A DNA stretch of 33,444 nucleotides from an uncultured Clostridia bacterium (lineage in GTDB: Bacteria > Bacillota > Clostridia > TANB77 > CAG-508), in contig CALXEX010000019.1 of assembly GCA_944387445.1 (NCBI GenBank), positions 1 through 33,444 of the forward strand, in the 5' to 3' direction. The notes under the pieces are model-generated. The model worked only from the letters and a program-made list of their open reading frames with translations, was not told the DNA's origin and ran no database searches. Positions 25,594-32,773 of the stretch are shown here, in pieces (the stretch's first letter is position 1; the number at the start of each line of letters is the position of its first letter). The translations under genes and the position numbers were made by a program.

Positions 25594-27334
25594 AACAGTC
25601 TAATTTAATATGCACATCTTTTAGTTGCTGTTCTGTCACAACAGATGGTGCTCTCATCAATAAATCTCTTGCTTTTTTGTTCTTTGGAAATGCAATAACT
25701 TCCCTTATATTTTGAGAATCTGCAATTAGCATAATCATTCTATCAATTCCAGGTGCAGCACCTGCATGAGGTGGTGTTCCATATTGGAATGCATTATATA
25801 ATGCACCAAATCTATTTTTGACATCTTCTTCACTATATCCTGCAATTTCAAATGCTTTTACCATGATTTCTGGATCATGATTTCTAACAGCTCCTGATGC
25901 CATTTCATATCCATTACATACTAAATCATATTGATATGCTAATATGTCTAGTGGATCTTTATTTTCTAATGCTTCTAGTCCACCTTGTGGCATTGAAAAT
26001 GGGTTATGACTAAAGTCAATGGTTCCTTCATCAGATAATTCATACATTGGAAAATCTACAATAAAGCAGAATTTATATACACCTTTTTCTATTAAATCTA
26101 ATCGTTTTCCTAATTCGATTCTAACTAATCCTGCAATTTTTTGTGCTTTTTCAAATTCATCTGCAATAAAGAAAATACTTGCATTCTTTTCTAGTCCAAA
26201 GTCTTTTTCTAGTTTTTCTTTAATTTCGTCTGTGATAAATTTTGCAATACCACCTTGTACATTTCCTTCAGTATCTAATTTTGTCCATGCTAATCCTTTT
26301 GCACCTACTTCATCTGTTACTGCAAATTCTCCCATTTTATCAAAGAATTTTCTTCCTTGTTCTGCTCCATTTGGTACAATAATCGCTTTTATGGTTTTAT
26401 CTTTAAATGCATTAAAATCAGAACCTTTAAATACTTCTGTTACATCTTGAATAATTAATGGATTTCTTAAATCTGGCTTATCAATTCCGTATTTTTCCAT
26501 TGCTTCTTTATATGGAATTCTAACAAATGGTCCTTTATCCACTTTCCAATCTGTAAATTTTTCGAACGTATATGGTACCACTTCTTCAATGACTTTAAAG
26601 ACATCCTCTTGAGTCGCAAAACTCATTTCAAAATCTAATTGATAAAATTCTCCTGGTGCTCTATCTGCTCTTGGATCTTCATCTCTAAAACATGGTGCAA
26701 TTTGATAATATTTGTTAAATCCACTAACCATCAATAATTGTTTAAACTGTTGTGGTGCTTGTGGAAGTGCATAAAACTCCCCTGGATTTAATCTACTTGG
26801 TACTAAATAATCTCTTGCACCTTCTGGTGAAGAATTGGCTAAGATTGGTGTTTGAATTTCTGTAAATTCTAATTCATCCATTTTATCTCTTATGGTTTTC
26901 AAAATTTTAGAACGTAATAAGATATTGTTATGCAATTTTTCGTTTCTTAAATCCAAAAATCTGTATTCTAATCGTAAATCTTCTCTAACTTCTTGGTCTG
27001 TATTAATTTCAAAAGGAAGTACATTTTTACATTTTCCTAATACTTCTATTTTGTCTGCAACGACTTCAATATCCCCTGTTTTCATGTGTGGATTTTTGCT
27101 TGCTCTTTCCACAACTTCTCCCTCTATGTGGATACAACTTTCTGTATGGAATTCTTTTACAGATTTCTTTAATTCTTCATCATTTACAACAATTTGTGTA
27201 ATTCCAAATTCGTCTCTTAAATCTATAAAGGTCATTCCACCTAAGTCTCTTATTTTTTGGATCCATCCTGCAAGTTCTACATGTTCTTTTACATTTTTGA
27301 TATTTAATTCTCCACAAGTTTTTGTTCTATACAT
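25592..27334 (-). CDS. aspS: Aspartyl-tRNA synthetase (bacterial type, with GAD insert)
   Basis: Charges tRNA-Asp. The N-terminal anticodon-binding OB-fold is at about 15-105 (VELAGWIQKIRDLGGMTFIDL). Class II motif 2 is CFRDEDPRADR (215-225), motif 3 GAAPGIDRMIM (525-535), and a GAD insert lies between about 285 and 415. The length of 580 aa is usual. Several stretches, GEFYQLDFEMSF, DFSHNPFSMPQGGLEAL and DPLDILAYQYD, are of the type I know from alphaproteobacterial AspRS and not from Bacillus or common Clostridium enzymes, which suggests an old transfer. No T-box leader is seen. Confidence 0.96.
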   Translation of the reverse strand: MYRTKTCGELNIKNVKEHVELAGWIQKIRDLGGMTFIDLRDEFGITQIVVNDEELKKSVKEFHTESCIHIEGEVVERASKNPHMKTGDIEVVADKIEVLGKCKNVLPFEINTDQEVREDLRLEYRFLDLRNEKLHNNILLRSKILKTIRDKMDELEFTEIQTPILANSSPEGARDYLVPSRLNPGEFYALPQAPQQFKQLLMVSGFNKYYQIAPCFRDEDPRADRAPGEFYQLDFEMSFATQEDVFKVIEEVVPYTFEKFTDWKVDKGPFVRIPYKEAMEKYGIDKPDLRNPLIIQDVTEVFKGSDFNAFKDKTIKAIIVPNGAEQGRKFFDKMGEFAVTDEVGAKGLAWTKLDTEGNVQGGIAKFITDEIKEKLEKDFGLEKNASIFFIADEFEKAQKIAGLVRIELGKRLDLIEKGVYKFCFIVDFPMYELSDEGTIDFSHNPFSMPQGGLEALENKDPLDILAYQYDLVCNGYEMASGAVRNHDPEIMVKAFEIAGYSEEDVKNRFGALYNAFQYGTPPHAGAAPGIDRMIMLIADSQNIREVIAFPKNKKARDLLMRAPSVVTEQQLKDVHIKLDC

Positions 27335-27418
27335 TTTATCTCTTCCCTTCTTTATGTATCAATCCGATTAAAAAATCATTAACTTTTTTAACTTTTTCCT
27401 GTTTATTTTATCTTACCT

Positions 27419-27447
27419 ATATTACCATAATTTTCGCTATTTTTCAA
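27419..27447 (-). promoter_or_regulatory. Promoter of aspS
   Basis: TTGAAA (27447-27442), 17 bp ending in TGG, TAATAT (27424-27419) on the minus strand. The leader to the ATG is about 80 nt and holds no T-box signature. Confidence 0.75.
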
Positions 27448-27473
27448 TGCTTAGATAAAAATCTATATTTTTA

Positions 27474-27502
27474 TTGCAGTTTTTTTTATTTAATGATATG
27501 AT
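27474..27502 (+). promoter_or_regulatory. Promoter of the HD-GYP gene
   Basis: TTGCAG (27474-27479), 17 bp ending in TGA, TATGAT (27497-27502): an extended -10 type promoter, about 80 bp before the ATG. Confidence 0.65.
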
Positions 27503-27585
27503 AATTTTAATAGGAATAAATAAATTAGAAAAATAATTATCATTTTTTTACTAAATTTTACCTTGAGAAAGGAATGATATAAATT

Positions 27586-28533
27586 ATGAAACACCCAGAA
27601 TTTGATTTTTATGATAAAACAAGTTTAAAATCATATAACTTGGATAAAACCATGCGTTATCAATTAAATATGTTAGATACATTAGATGTTTTTACCAGAA
27701 AACATTCTGAAAATGTGGCAGCTTTAACTTGTAGGCTTTGTGAATACTTGCATTGTAACAAGGGTTTTACAGAATATTGTACGATTTGTGCCTATCTTCA
27801 TGATATTGGAAAATTGTTTATCCCACCTTCCATTTTACAAAAACCTGGCAAATTAACTGACGAAGAATTTGAAGTTATGAAAAAACATACGACTTTAGGA
27901 TATGAAATGTGTATGAAGGATTTAAAACTAAGACCTTATTCTGCTGGTCCATTATATCATCATGAAGCTTTAAATGGTAGCGGATATCCTCAAGGATTAA
28001 CAAAAAAAGATATTCCTTATGAAGGTCAAATTATTCGAGTAGCTGATGAATATGATGCCATCGTAAGCAAAAGGCAATACAAATCTCATGTTGGTATATC
28101 TGATACATTAAAAATTTTAGTGGATGAAACAAAACCTTCTGTTACTCCAGATTATTCTGGAACACTAAATCAACTTGCAGAAGAAACAAAACTTGGCAAA
28201 AGCAATCCCGTTATTGTTCGTACTTTATTTAAAGTTGTTATTGATGACATTGAATATGAAATCACTTGTACACAAAGTTATTTAGAAGATTTAGAACAAG
28301 AAATAAAACGTTTAAAACAAATGGAAAAATATAAAGAAAAAATGGAAAAAGCCAAAACTGAAAAAAATAAAAATTATTATGCTGAAGGTGTAAGGATATT
28401 AGCTAAACCTGGTGAAACGATCGAGAATCTAAGTCAAGTTCATCAAGAATATATAGAAGCTTATAATACAAGAAAAGCAATTATTGATAATCTATATAAA
28501 GAAATTAAAGTTATTAAAAAATTAAGAGTATAA
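27586..28533 (+). CDS. HD-GYP domain protein (probable cyclic-di-GMP phosphodiesterase), 315 aa
   Basis: The HD-GYP core covers about residues 25-175: His40 (RKHSENVA), HDIGK (72-76), His101 (KKHTTLGYE), HHEALNGSGYPQGL (125-138) and RVADEYDAI (151-159). The GYP signature is intact, but the usual Asp in HHE-x-x-DG is Asn here. There is no sensor, receiver or membrane domain in front. Instead the C-terminal part has a Lys/Glu-rich coiled coil (about 245-265) and a second helical end, so control is probably by partner binding. AAAGGA lies before the ATG with a slightly long spacing. Stand-alone on the plus strand with its own promoter and terminator. Confidence 0.85.
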   Translation: MKHPEFDFYDKTSLKSYNLDKTMRYQLNMLDTLDVFTRKHSENVAALTCRLCEYLHCNKGFTEYCTICAYLHDIGKLFIPPSILQKPGKLTDEEFEVMKKHTTLGYEMCMKDLKLRPYSAGPLYHHEALNGSGYPQGLTKKDIPYEGQIIRVADEYDAIVSKRQYKSHVGISDTLKILVDETKPSVTPDYSGTLNQLAEETKLGKSNPVIVRTLFKVVIDDIEYEITCTQSYLEDLEQEIKRLKQMEKYKEKMEKAKTEKNKNYYAEGVRILAKPGETIENLSQVHQEYIEAYNTRKAIIDNLYKEIKVIKKLRV

Positions 28534-28538
28534 TATGT

Positions 28539-28574
28539 AAAAGAGGATTTTTTAATATAAATCCTCTTTTATTT
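28539..28574. terminator. Bidirectional terminator between the HD-GYP gene and mazF/ndoA
   Basis: AAAAGAGGATTT (28539-28550) pairs with AAATCCTCTTTT (28559-28570) around an 8-nt loop. It sits between two converging genes and has T-runs on both sides. Confidence 0.85.
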
Positions 28575-28605
28575 ATAGATATTTTTTGTTTTATCATGCA
28601 TACTT

Positions 28606-28956
28606 TTATTCTTCTAACCCAAAACTAACCCCTAATGCATTGTTTACCTGATTAATGATTTTTTCATCATCTATATGTCCTATTTTTTCCTTTAAACGGC
28701 TTTTATCAATTGTTCGAATTTGTTCTGCTAAAACGACTGAATTATTTTTTAATCCACAACTTTCTGAATCAATTTCTATATGCGTTGGTAATTTATTTTT
28801 TCCTGTTTGTGAAGTAATCGCCGCTGCAATCACTGTAGGGCTATATTTGTTTCCTAAATCATTTTGTATAATTAATACTGGTCTAATTCCACCTTGTTCA
28901 GAACCTACTACTGGGCTTAAATCTGCATAAAACATATCTCCTCTTTTTATTACCAT
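28606..28956 (-). CDS. ndoA: MazF/NdoA-family endoribonuclease toxin (116 aa)
   Basis: Sequence-specific mRNA interferase of the PemK/MazF fold, close in pattern to Bacillus NdoA (EndoA). Visible are [20 protein letters not shown] with the catalytic Arg region, [28 protein letters not shown] and [20 protein letters not shown] 28956, six bases after GGGAGTG, is preferred over a TTG at 28971. No antitoxin gene is next to it: the space to the upstream gene is only 68 bp and has no reading frame for a MazE/NdoAI protein. The upstream gene is GerS-like, a layout also known near mazEF in Clostridia. Confidence 0.92.
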   Translation of the reverse strand: MVIKRGDMFYADLSPVVGSEQGGIRPVLIIQNDLGNKYSPTVIAAAITSQTGKNKLPTHIEIDSESCGLKNNSVVLAEQIRTIDKSRLKEKIGHIDDEKIINQVNNALGVSFGLEE

Positions 28957-29024
28957 TTTTTTCACTCCCAATATTGTTATATTATCAAGTATGTCTTCTA
29001 TCTTAAATATTAGTCATGTAAAGC

Positions 29025-29636
29025 TTATTGAAACTTTACTTCTTTATATAATATGTAAATAAGTGTGTTTTTGCTATTTCCCTTTATTTCCATTTTTGTA
29101 GGTTTTCCTGTTTTTTTGTCGATATATAAGGTTCTATTTTGTGTATATATATTTTTCTTATTTTCTGTTTTTAATATTATTTCATCGTCTTTTTCTTCAT
29201 ATTCTATTTTCCCATTTTGTTTATATAATTCTATAAATGTGCTTAAATCCAAACAATTATCTGTCATATATGGATAATTCGTATATATTTTTGTTAGATT
29301 CAATTTCGTATTTTCTATCTTTAATTCATTTTCTGTTTTGGTCATTTTGACACCTTGTATATTTTCTGGTTCTAATATCTCTTGTTCTGATATGTTGGGA
29401 GCTATGTAAGTTTGTTTAATAATATATTTGTTGACATTTTTATTACTATGCACTTCTACTTCTATCATACTTTCATATGAACTAATATTTAAAATATTTT
29501 CAATCATTTCTTGACTACTACTAGTATTTCCAATTTTTATTTTTTTACTCTTTGTTATATAAGAAAATATAGCAAAAAAAATAGCAATTATGCTGATAAC
29601 CATGATTATATTTTTTAATATTTTATTTTTATTCAA
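29025..29636 (-). CDS. Membrane-anchored GerS-like / LolA-fold protein (203 aa)
   Basis: Begins with a short basic stretch and one hydrophobic helix (about 9-27, IIMVISIIAIFFAIFSYI), then about 170 aa predicted outside the membrane and rich in beta strands: SYESMIEVEVHSN, YIIKQTYIAPNISEQEILEPENI, IILKTENKK, LYIDKKTGKPTKMEIKGN. This pattern matches outer-membrane-lipoprotein-carrier-like proteins such as clostridial GerS, needed for spore cortex breakdown. There is no lipobox Cys, so it is not a lipoprotein as in GerS. The start is TTG at 29634-29636, six bases behind a perfect AGGAGG; the longer frame from 29681 lies within an inverted repeat and lacks a ribosome binding site. Confidence 0.65.
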   Translation of the reverse strand: MNKNKILKNIIMVISIIAIFFAIFSYITKSKKIKIGNTSSSQEMIENILNISSYESMIEVEVHSNKNVNKYIIKQTYIAPNISEQEILEPENIQGVKMTKTENELKIENTKLNLTKIYTNYPYMTDNCLDLSTFIELYKQNGKIEYEEKDDEIILKTENKKNIYTQNRTLYIDKKTGKPTKMEIKGNSKNTLIYILYKEVKFQ

Positions 29637-29671
29637 AAAAAGCCTCCTAATAGATAGCAATGTATTTCTTG

Positions 29672-29732
29672 CAGAGTCCATTTTGTTAAAAATGTATATT
29701 AAATGTGTATAGATTTAACAAAATTGACTCTG
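29672..29732. repeat. Inverted repeat with possible internal promoter, dusB/GerS-like spacer
   Basis: CAGAGTC-C-ATTTTGTTAAA (29672-29690) is the reverse complement of TTTAACAAAAT-T-GACTCTG (29714-29732) except for one base. On the minus strand a possible promoter, TTGTTA (29721-29716), 17 bp, TATACA (29698-29693), spans one arm and the centre. It could be a terminator/antiterminator, an operator, or a small mobile palindrome. Confidence 0.55.
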
Positions 29733-29757
29733 AACAATAACCTTGCTACATCTTATT

Positions 29758-30732
29758 CTAGAGACTTTTAAAATATTCTTCTATTTTATGAATTAACTCT
29801 TCTTTTGTTTCTATTTTATTGATTGAATTTCTAAATTCACTTGAATTTTTAAGATTTTTGGTATACCACGCAATATGTTTTCTAAGTTCCTTAACCGCAA
29901 TTTCTCCTTTTTCTTCCACTGCTAAATTTATGTGTTTTTCTATCACTTGTAATTTTTCATCCTTTGTTGGTTCTTTCATGGTTTTACCAGTTTCTAAATA
30001 TTCTATGATTTCTTTAAATACCCATGGTCTTCCAAAAGTGCCTCTTCCTATCATAATACCATCTACGCCAGTATATTCAAACATCCTTTTTGCTGACACT
30101 CCATCTACTACATCACCATTTCCGATAACCGGAATATGAACACTATCTTTTACTTTTTTTATGATGTCTAAATCTGCTTTTCCTGTATAAAATTCACTTC
30201 TCGTTCTACCATGAACCGTTATAGCAGATATCCCAACTGCTTCTGCAATTTTAGCTATCTCTACTGCTACAATATTTTCTTTATCCCACCCTTTTCTAAT
30301 TTTTAGAGTAACAGGAACTTTTGAATGTTTGATAACTGTTTTTAAAATACTTTCTGCTTTTTCTAAATCTAATAATAATTTACTGCCATCACCATTTTTA
30401 ACAACTTTTGGTGCAGGACATCCCATATTAATATCAATCACATCTGCTATTTTACTCACATATTCCGTTGCATATGCCATAGATTCTTCATCACTTCCAA
30501 AGATTTGCATACTAATTGGTCTTTTTTCTCCATCTGTATTTAGCAATCTCTTTGTTTTTAAATCATTATGAAACATGGCTCTTGCACTTGCCATTTCTGT
30601 ACAAACCATACCCACGCCATATTCTTTGCATATCATTCTAAAGGGTCTATTGGTAACTCCTGCCATAGGAGCCAATATTAAATTATTTTCTAGTTCTACA
30701 TTTCCTATTTTTAATTTTTTTATATAGCTCAT
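29758..30732 (-). CDS. dusB: tRNA-dihydrouridine synthase (DusB type)
   Basis: FMN-dependent enzyme that reduces uridine in the tRNA D-loop. A TIM barrel begins with LAPMAGVTNRPFRMICKEYG. The active-site Cys is Cys105 in INMGCPAPKVVKNGDGSKLL. FMN contacts are in IRKGWD, VHGRTRSEFYTG, VIGNGDV and GIMIGRGTFGRPW. The helical C-terminal part contains ELRKHIAWY, a Dus feature. There are two ATGs in a row; the second (30732) is five bases from AAGGAG and is preferred. It follows rodA on the same strand but is separated by a 127-bp inverted repeat and has its own promoter. Confidence 0.94.
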   Translation of the reverse strand: MSYIKKLKIGNVELENNLILAPMAGVTNRPFRMICKEYGVGMVCTEMASARAMFHNDLKTKRLLNTDGEKRPISMQIFGSDEESMAYATEYVSKIADVIDINMGCPAPKVVKNGDGSKLLLDLEKAESILKTVIKHSKVPVTLKIRKGWDKENIVAVEIAKIAEAVGISAITVHGRTRSEFYTGKADLDIIKKVKDSVHIPVIGNGDVVDGVSAKRMFEYTGVDGIMIGRGTFGRPWVFKEIIEYLETGKTMKEPTKDEKLQVIEKHINLAVEEKGEIAVKELRKHIAWYTKNLKNSSEFRNSINKIETKEELIHKIEEYFKSL

Positions 30733-30780
30733 CATTTCTCCTTGTAAAAAATATTTTTTTCATCTATATAACAAAATTTA

Positions 30781-30809
30781 ATTATATACTTAATATAGTT
30801 CAGTGTAGA
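30781..30809 (-). promoter_or_regulatory. Promoter of dusB, -35 within an inverted repeat
   Basis: On the minus strand TCTACA (30809-30804), 17 bp, TATAAT (30786-30781). The -35 lies in the end of the large inverted repeat 30797-30923. Confidence 0.6.
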
Positions 30810-30923
30810 AATTCTTGTAGATTTATTTTTACATATGACGAATGTAATTGGAGAATGATTAGAAATTCATATTGAGCCGAGGAATTTGTAAAAATAAATC
30901 TACAAGAACTTCTACACTGAACT
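30797..30923. repeat. 127-bp element with 37-bp terminal inverted repeats (MITE-like)
   Basis: Bases 30797-30833 and 30887-30923 are reverse complements in 36 of 37 positions (outer ends AGTTCAGTGTAGAA and TTCTACACTGAACT); the single mismatch is at 30811/30909. A 53-bp centre carries no reading frame. It lies 11 bp after the rodA stop. The arms are far longer than needed for a terminator and the T-run is poor, so it resembles a miniature inverted-repeat element or a folded RNA. I see no clear target-site duplication. Confidence 0.7.
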
Positions 30924-30934
30924 GTTATCATTAT

Positions 30935-32041
30935 TTATTGTACAAATATGGTTTTTTGTCTTTTACCACTAATATTTAATAATAGGCCTATACATATAAA
31001 GTTTGTTATTAAAGAACTTCCTCCATAACTAACAAAAGGTAAAGGTACACCTGTTATTGGTAATAATCCCATAACCATTCCTATATTTTCTAATACATGG
31101 AATAAGAAAATCCCTGTAATTCCGATTGCTATTAAAGAACCTGCTTTATCCTTTGCAGTTTTGGCAATATAAATACATTTAGTTATTAAATATACATATA
31201 ACAAAATAATACCACCTGCTACAATAAAGCCCATTTCTTCTCCTATAACAGAATAGATAAAATCTGTTGTTTTTGGATATAGAAATCCTAATTGTGTTTG
31301 ATTTCCTTTTAAGATTCCCATTCCTGTTAATCCTCCAGAACCTATAGCAATTTTAGACTGAATGATATTATATCCAGCTCCCCTTGGGTCTGATTCGGGA
31401 TTTAAAAATACATCGATTCTACTTTTTGCGTGTTCTGGTAATACAAAATTATATAATAAAGGAACGGCAATCAAAATTAACAAAATTGTTCCTATGATAT
31501 ATTTTTTATCTAATCCTGCTGAAAATAGCATTAAAGCCATTGCCACAATATATGCCAATGCTGTCCCATAATCAGGTTGCATAACAATTAACAAAATTGG
31601 TAATCCAACAACAGCTAATGCAATTGGTAATCTTGTTATTCTATTGATTTCATCTTGTCCTTTTCGTTGAATTTTTATAATTGTATATGTTAAAAATAAT
31701 ATTACAAATACTTTATCAAATTCTCCTGGTTGAAATGAAAAACCAAATATATTATACCAACTTGTTGCTCCATTAATGGGAGATGTAAACAGCACGCCAA
31801 TTAATAACAAAATAAATATGCCATATAATACTGGTGATGCCTTTAATAACAAGTTATAATCTATAAACATAACAATTGCCATAGCAATCAGGCTTACTAC
31901 AAACCATATGATCTGTTTTGTAAATTCATCATATTCAGTTTCTTGTGTGGCAGAAAATAATGCAACTATTCCTATAATACATAGAATAATTGCAGTAATT
32001 AAGATTCCCCACTCCATATTTTTTAATTCTCTTTTTCTCAT
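30935..32041 (-). CDS. rodA: RodA/FtsW-family peptidoglycan polymerase (SEDS), RodA type
   Basis: Polytopic SEDS glycosyltransferase with about ten membrane segments that polymerises lipid II together with a class B PBP. Visible are FQPGEFDKV (103-111), MQPDYGTALAY with the catalytic Asp157, the extracytoplasmic loop SRIDVFLNPESDPRGAGYN, the GSGGLTGMGILKG stretch and GLLPITGVPLPFVSYGGSSLI (325-345). The normal Ser of QPSEF is Gly here. The length of 368 aa fits RodA more than FtsW. It is the last gene of the minD-minE-rodA group, a usual clostridial order. The ribosome binding site is weak (AAGAGTGAT). Confidence 0.92.
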   Translation of the reverse strand: MRKRELKNMEWGILITAIILCIIGIVALFSATQETEYDEFTKQIIWFVVSLIAMAIVMFIDYNLLLKASPVLYGIFILLLIGVLFTSPINGATSWYNIFGFSFQPGEFDKVFVILFLTYTIIKIQRKGQDEINRITRLPIALAVVGLPILLIVMQPDYGTALAYIVAMALMLFSAGLDKKYIIGTILLILIAVPLLYNFVLPEHAKSRIDVFLNPESDPRGAGYNIIQSKIAIGSGGLTGMGILKGNQTQLGFLYPKTTDFIYSVIGEEMGFIVAGGIILLYVYLITKCIYIAKTAKDKAGSLIAIGITGIFLFHVLENIGMVMGLLPITGVPLPFVSYGGSSLITNFICIGLLLNISGKRQKTIFVQ

Positions 32042-32122
32042 TAAATCACTCTTTTTCTATTTTATTCTATAAGAAAAATTACTGTTATTTTACATATATT
32101 AAATTTTTCATAAATATCTATC

Positions 32123-32743
32123 TTAATTTTCCTTATTTTGATTTAATTTTTCTTCTGTTTCTTTTTCTTCTGCAATCTCTTCTTTATTTTTTGATTCTAT
32201 ATTTTCTTCTTTTTCATCTGACGTTTCTTGATTGTCTTTTTTTTCTATTTTATCTTCCTTGCTTGTATTCTCTTGTTCTTTGTTCTCTGTTTCTTTTTGC
32301 TCATTTTGTTTATTTTCTATTTTTTCTTGTTGATTTTCTTTGTTTTGGTCTTTATCTTCTTTTTGATTATCTTCTTTGCTATCTTTTATATCTTCTTGCT
32401 TATTTTCTTTTTCGTCTTCTGGCTTTTTTTCCGTCTTTCTTGCTTCATGTTTTATATTTAATATTGGAATATTCGCATATAATGCTGGAGCACCATTTGT
32501 ACCATCTTCATTTTCTTTATTGGTTAATCTAACATCTATTGCCCCTTCATCAATATCTATATATTTTTTGATGACTTCTATAATTTCTTGTTTCATTAAT
32601 TCTAAGAAATCTGCTGAAACATTCGCTCTATCTTGCATAAGAACTAAATGTAATCTTTCTTTAGCAGCTTCTTTTGAATTAGGTGCTGTTTTTTCTTCTT
32701 TCTTTTTTAATTTATTAAAGAATTTCATTATGCTTTCAAACAT
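32123..32743 (-). CDS. minE: Cell division topological specificity factor MinE with a long charged C-terminal tail (206 aa)
   Basis: The N-terminal 100 residues are a normal MinE: an amphipathic membrane start MFESIMKFFNKL, the MinD-binding helix KERLHLVLMQDRANVS, and the beta domain FLELMKQEIIEVIKKYIDI ending in LYANIPILNIKH. MinE pairs with MinD and places the division site. Usual MinEs stop near 85-95 aa; this one goes on with about 106 residues made almost only of Glu, Lys, Asn, Gln and Asp. The extra part is in frame with no stop and its DNA is a run of A-rich codons. GGAGGG lies before the ATG. It sits 30 bp after minD. Confidence 0.93.
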   Translation of the reverse strand: MFESIMKFFNKLKKKEEKTAPNSKEAAKERLHLVLMQDRANVSADFLELMKQEIIEVIKKYIDIDEGAIDVRLTNKENEDGTNGAPALYANIPILNIKHEARKTEKKPEDEKENKQEDIKDSKEDNQKEDKDQNKENQQEKIENKQNEQKETENKEQENTSKEDKIEKKDNQETSDEKEENIESKNKEEIAEEKETEEKLNQNKEN

Positions 32744-32773
32744 TCTTAAATTTCCCTCCGACCTTTGTTTTTA

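Noticed and set aside
27335-27418. T-box leader for aspS
   Set aside because: No T-box consensus, specifier loop or terminator/antiterminator pair is visible in the roughly 80-nt leader.
28957-29024. MazE/NdoAI antitoxin upstream of mazF
   Set aside because: The gap is only 68 bp and contains no reading frame long enough.
29637-29681. ATG 29681 as start of the GerS-like gene
   Set aside because: No ribosome binding site and it lies in an inverted repeat; TTG 29636 follows a perfect AGGAGG.
32191-32532. Hydrophobic Phe/Leu-rich open frames opposite the minE tail
   Set aside because: They are the mirror of the A-rich Glu/Lys codons on the other strand and have no start signals.
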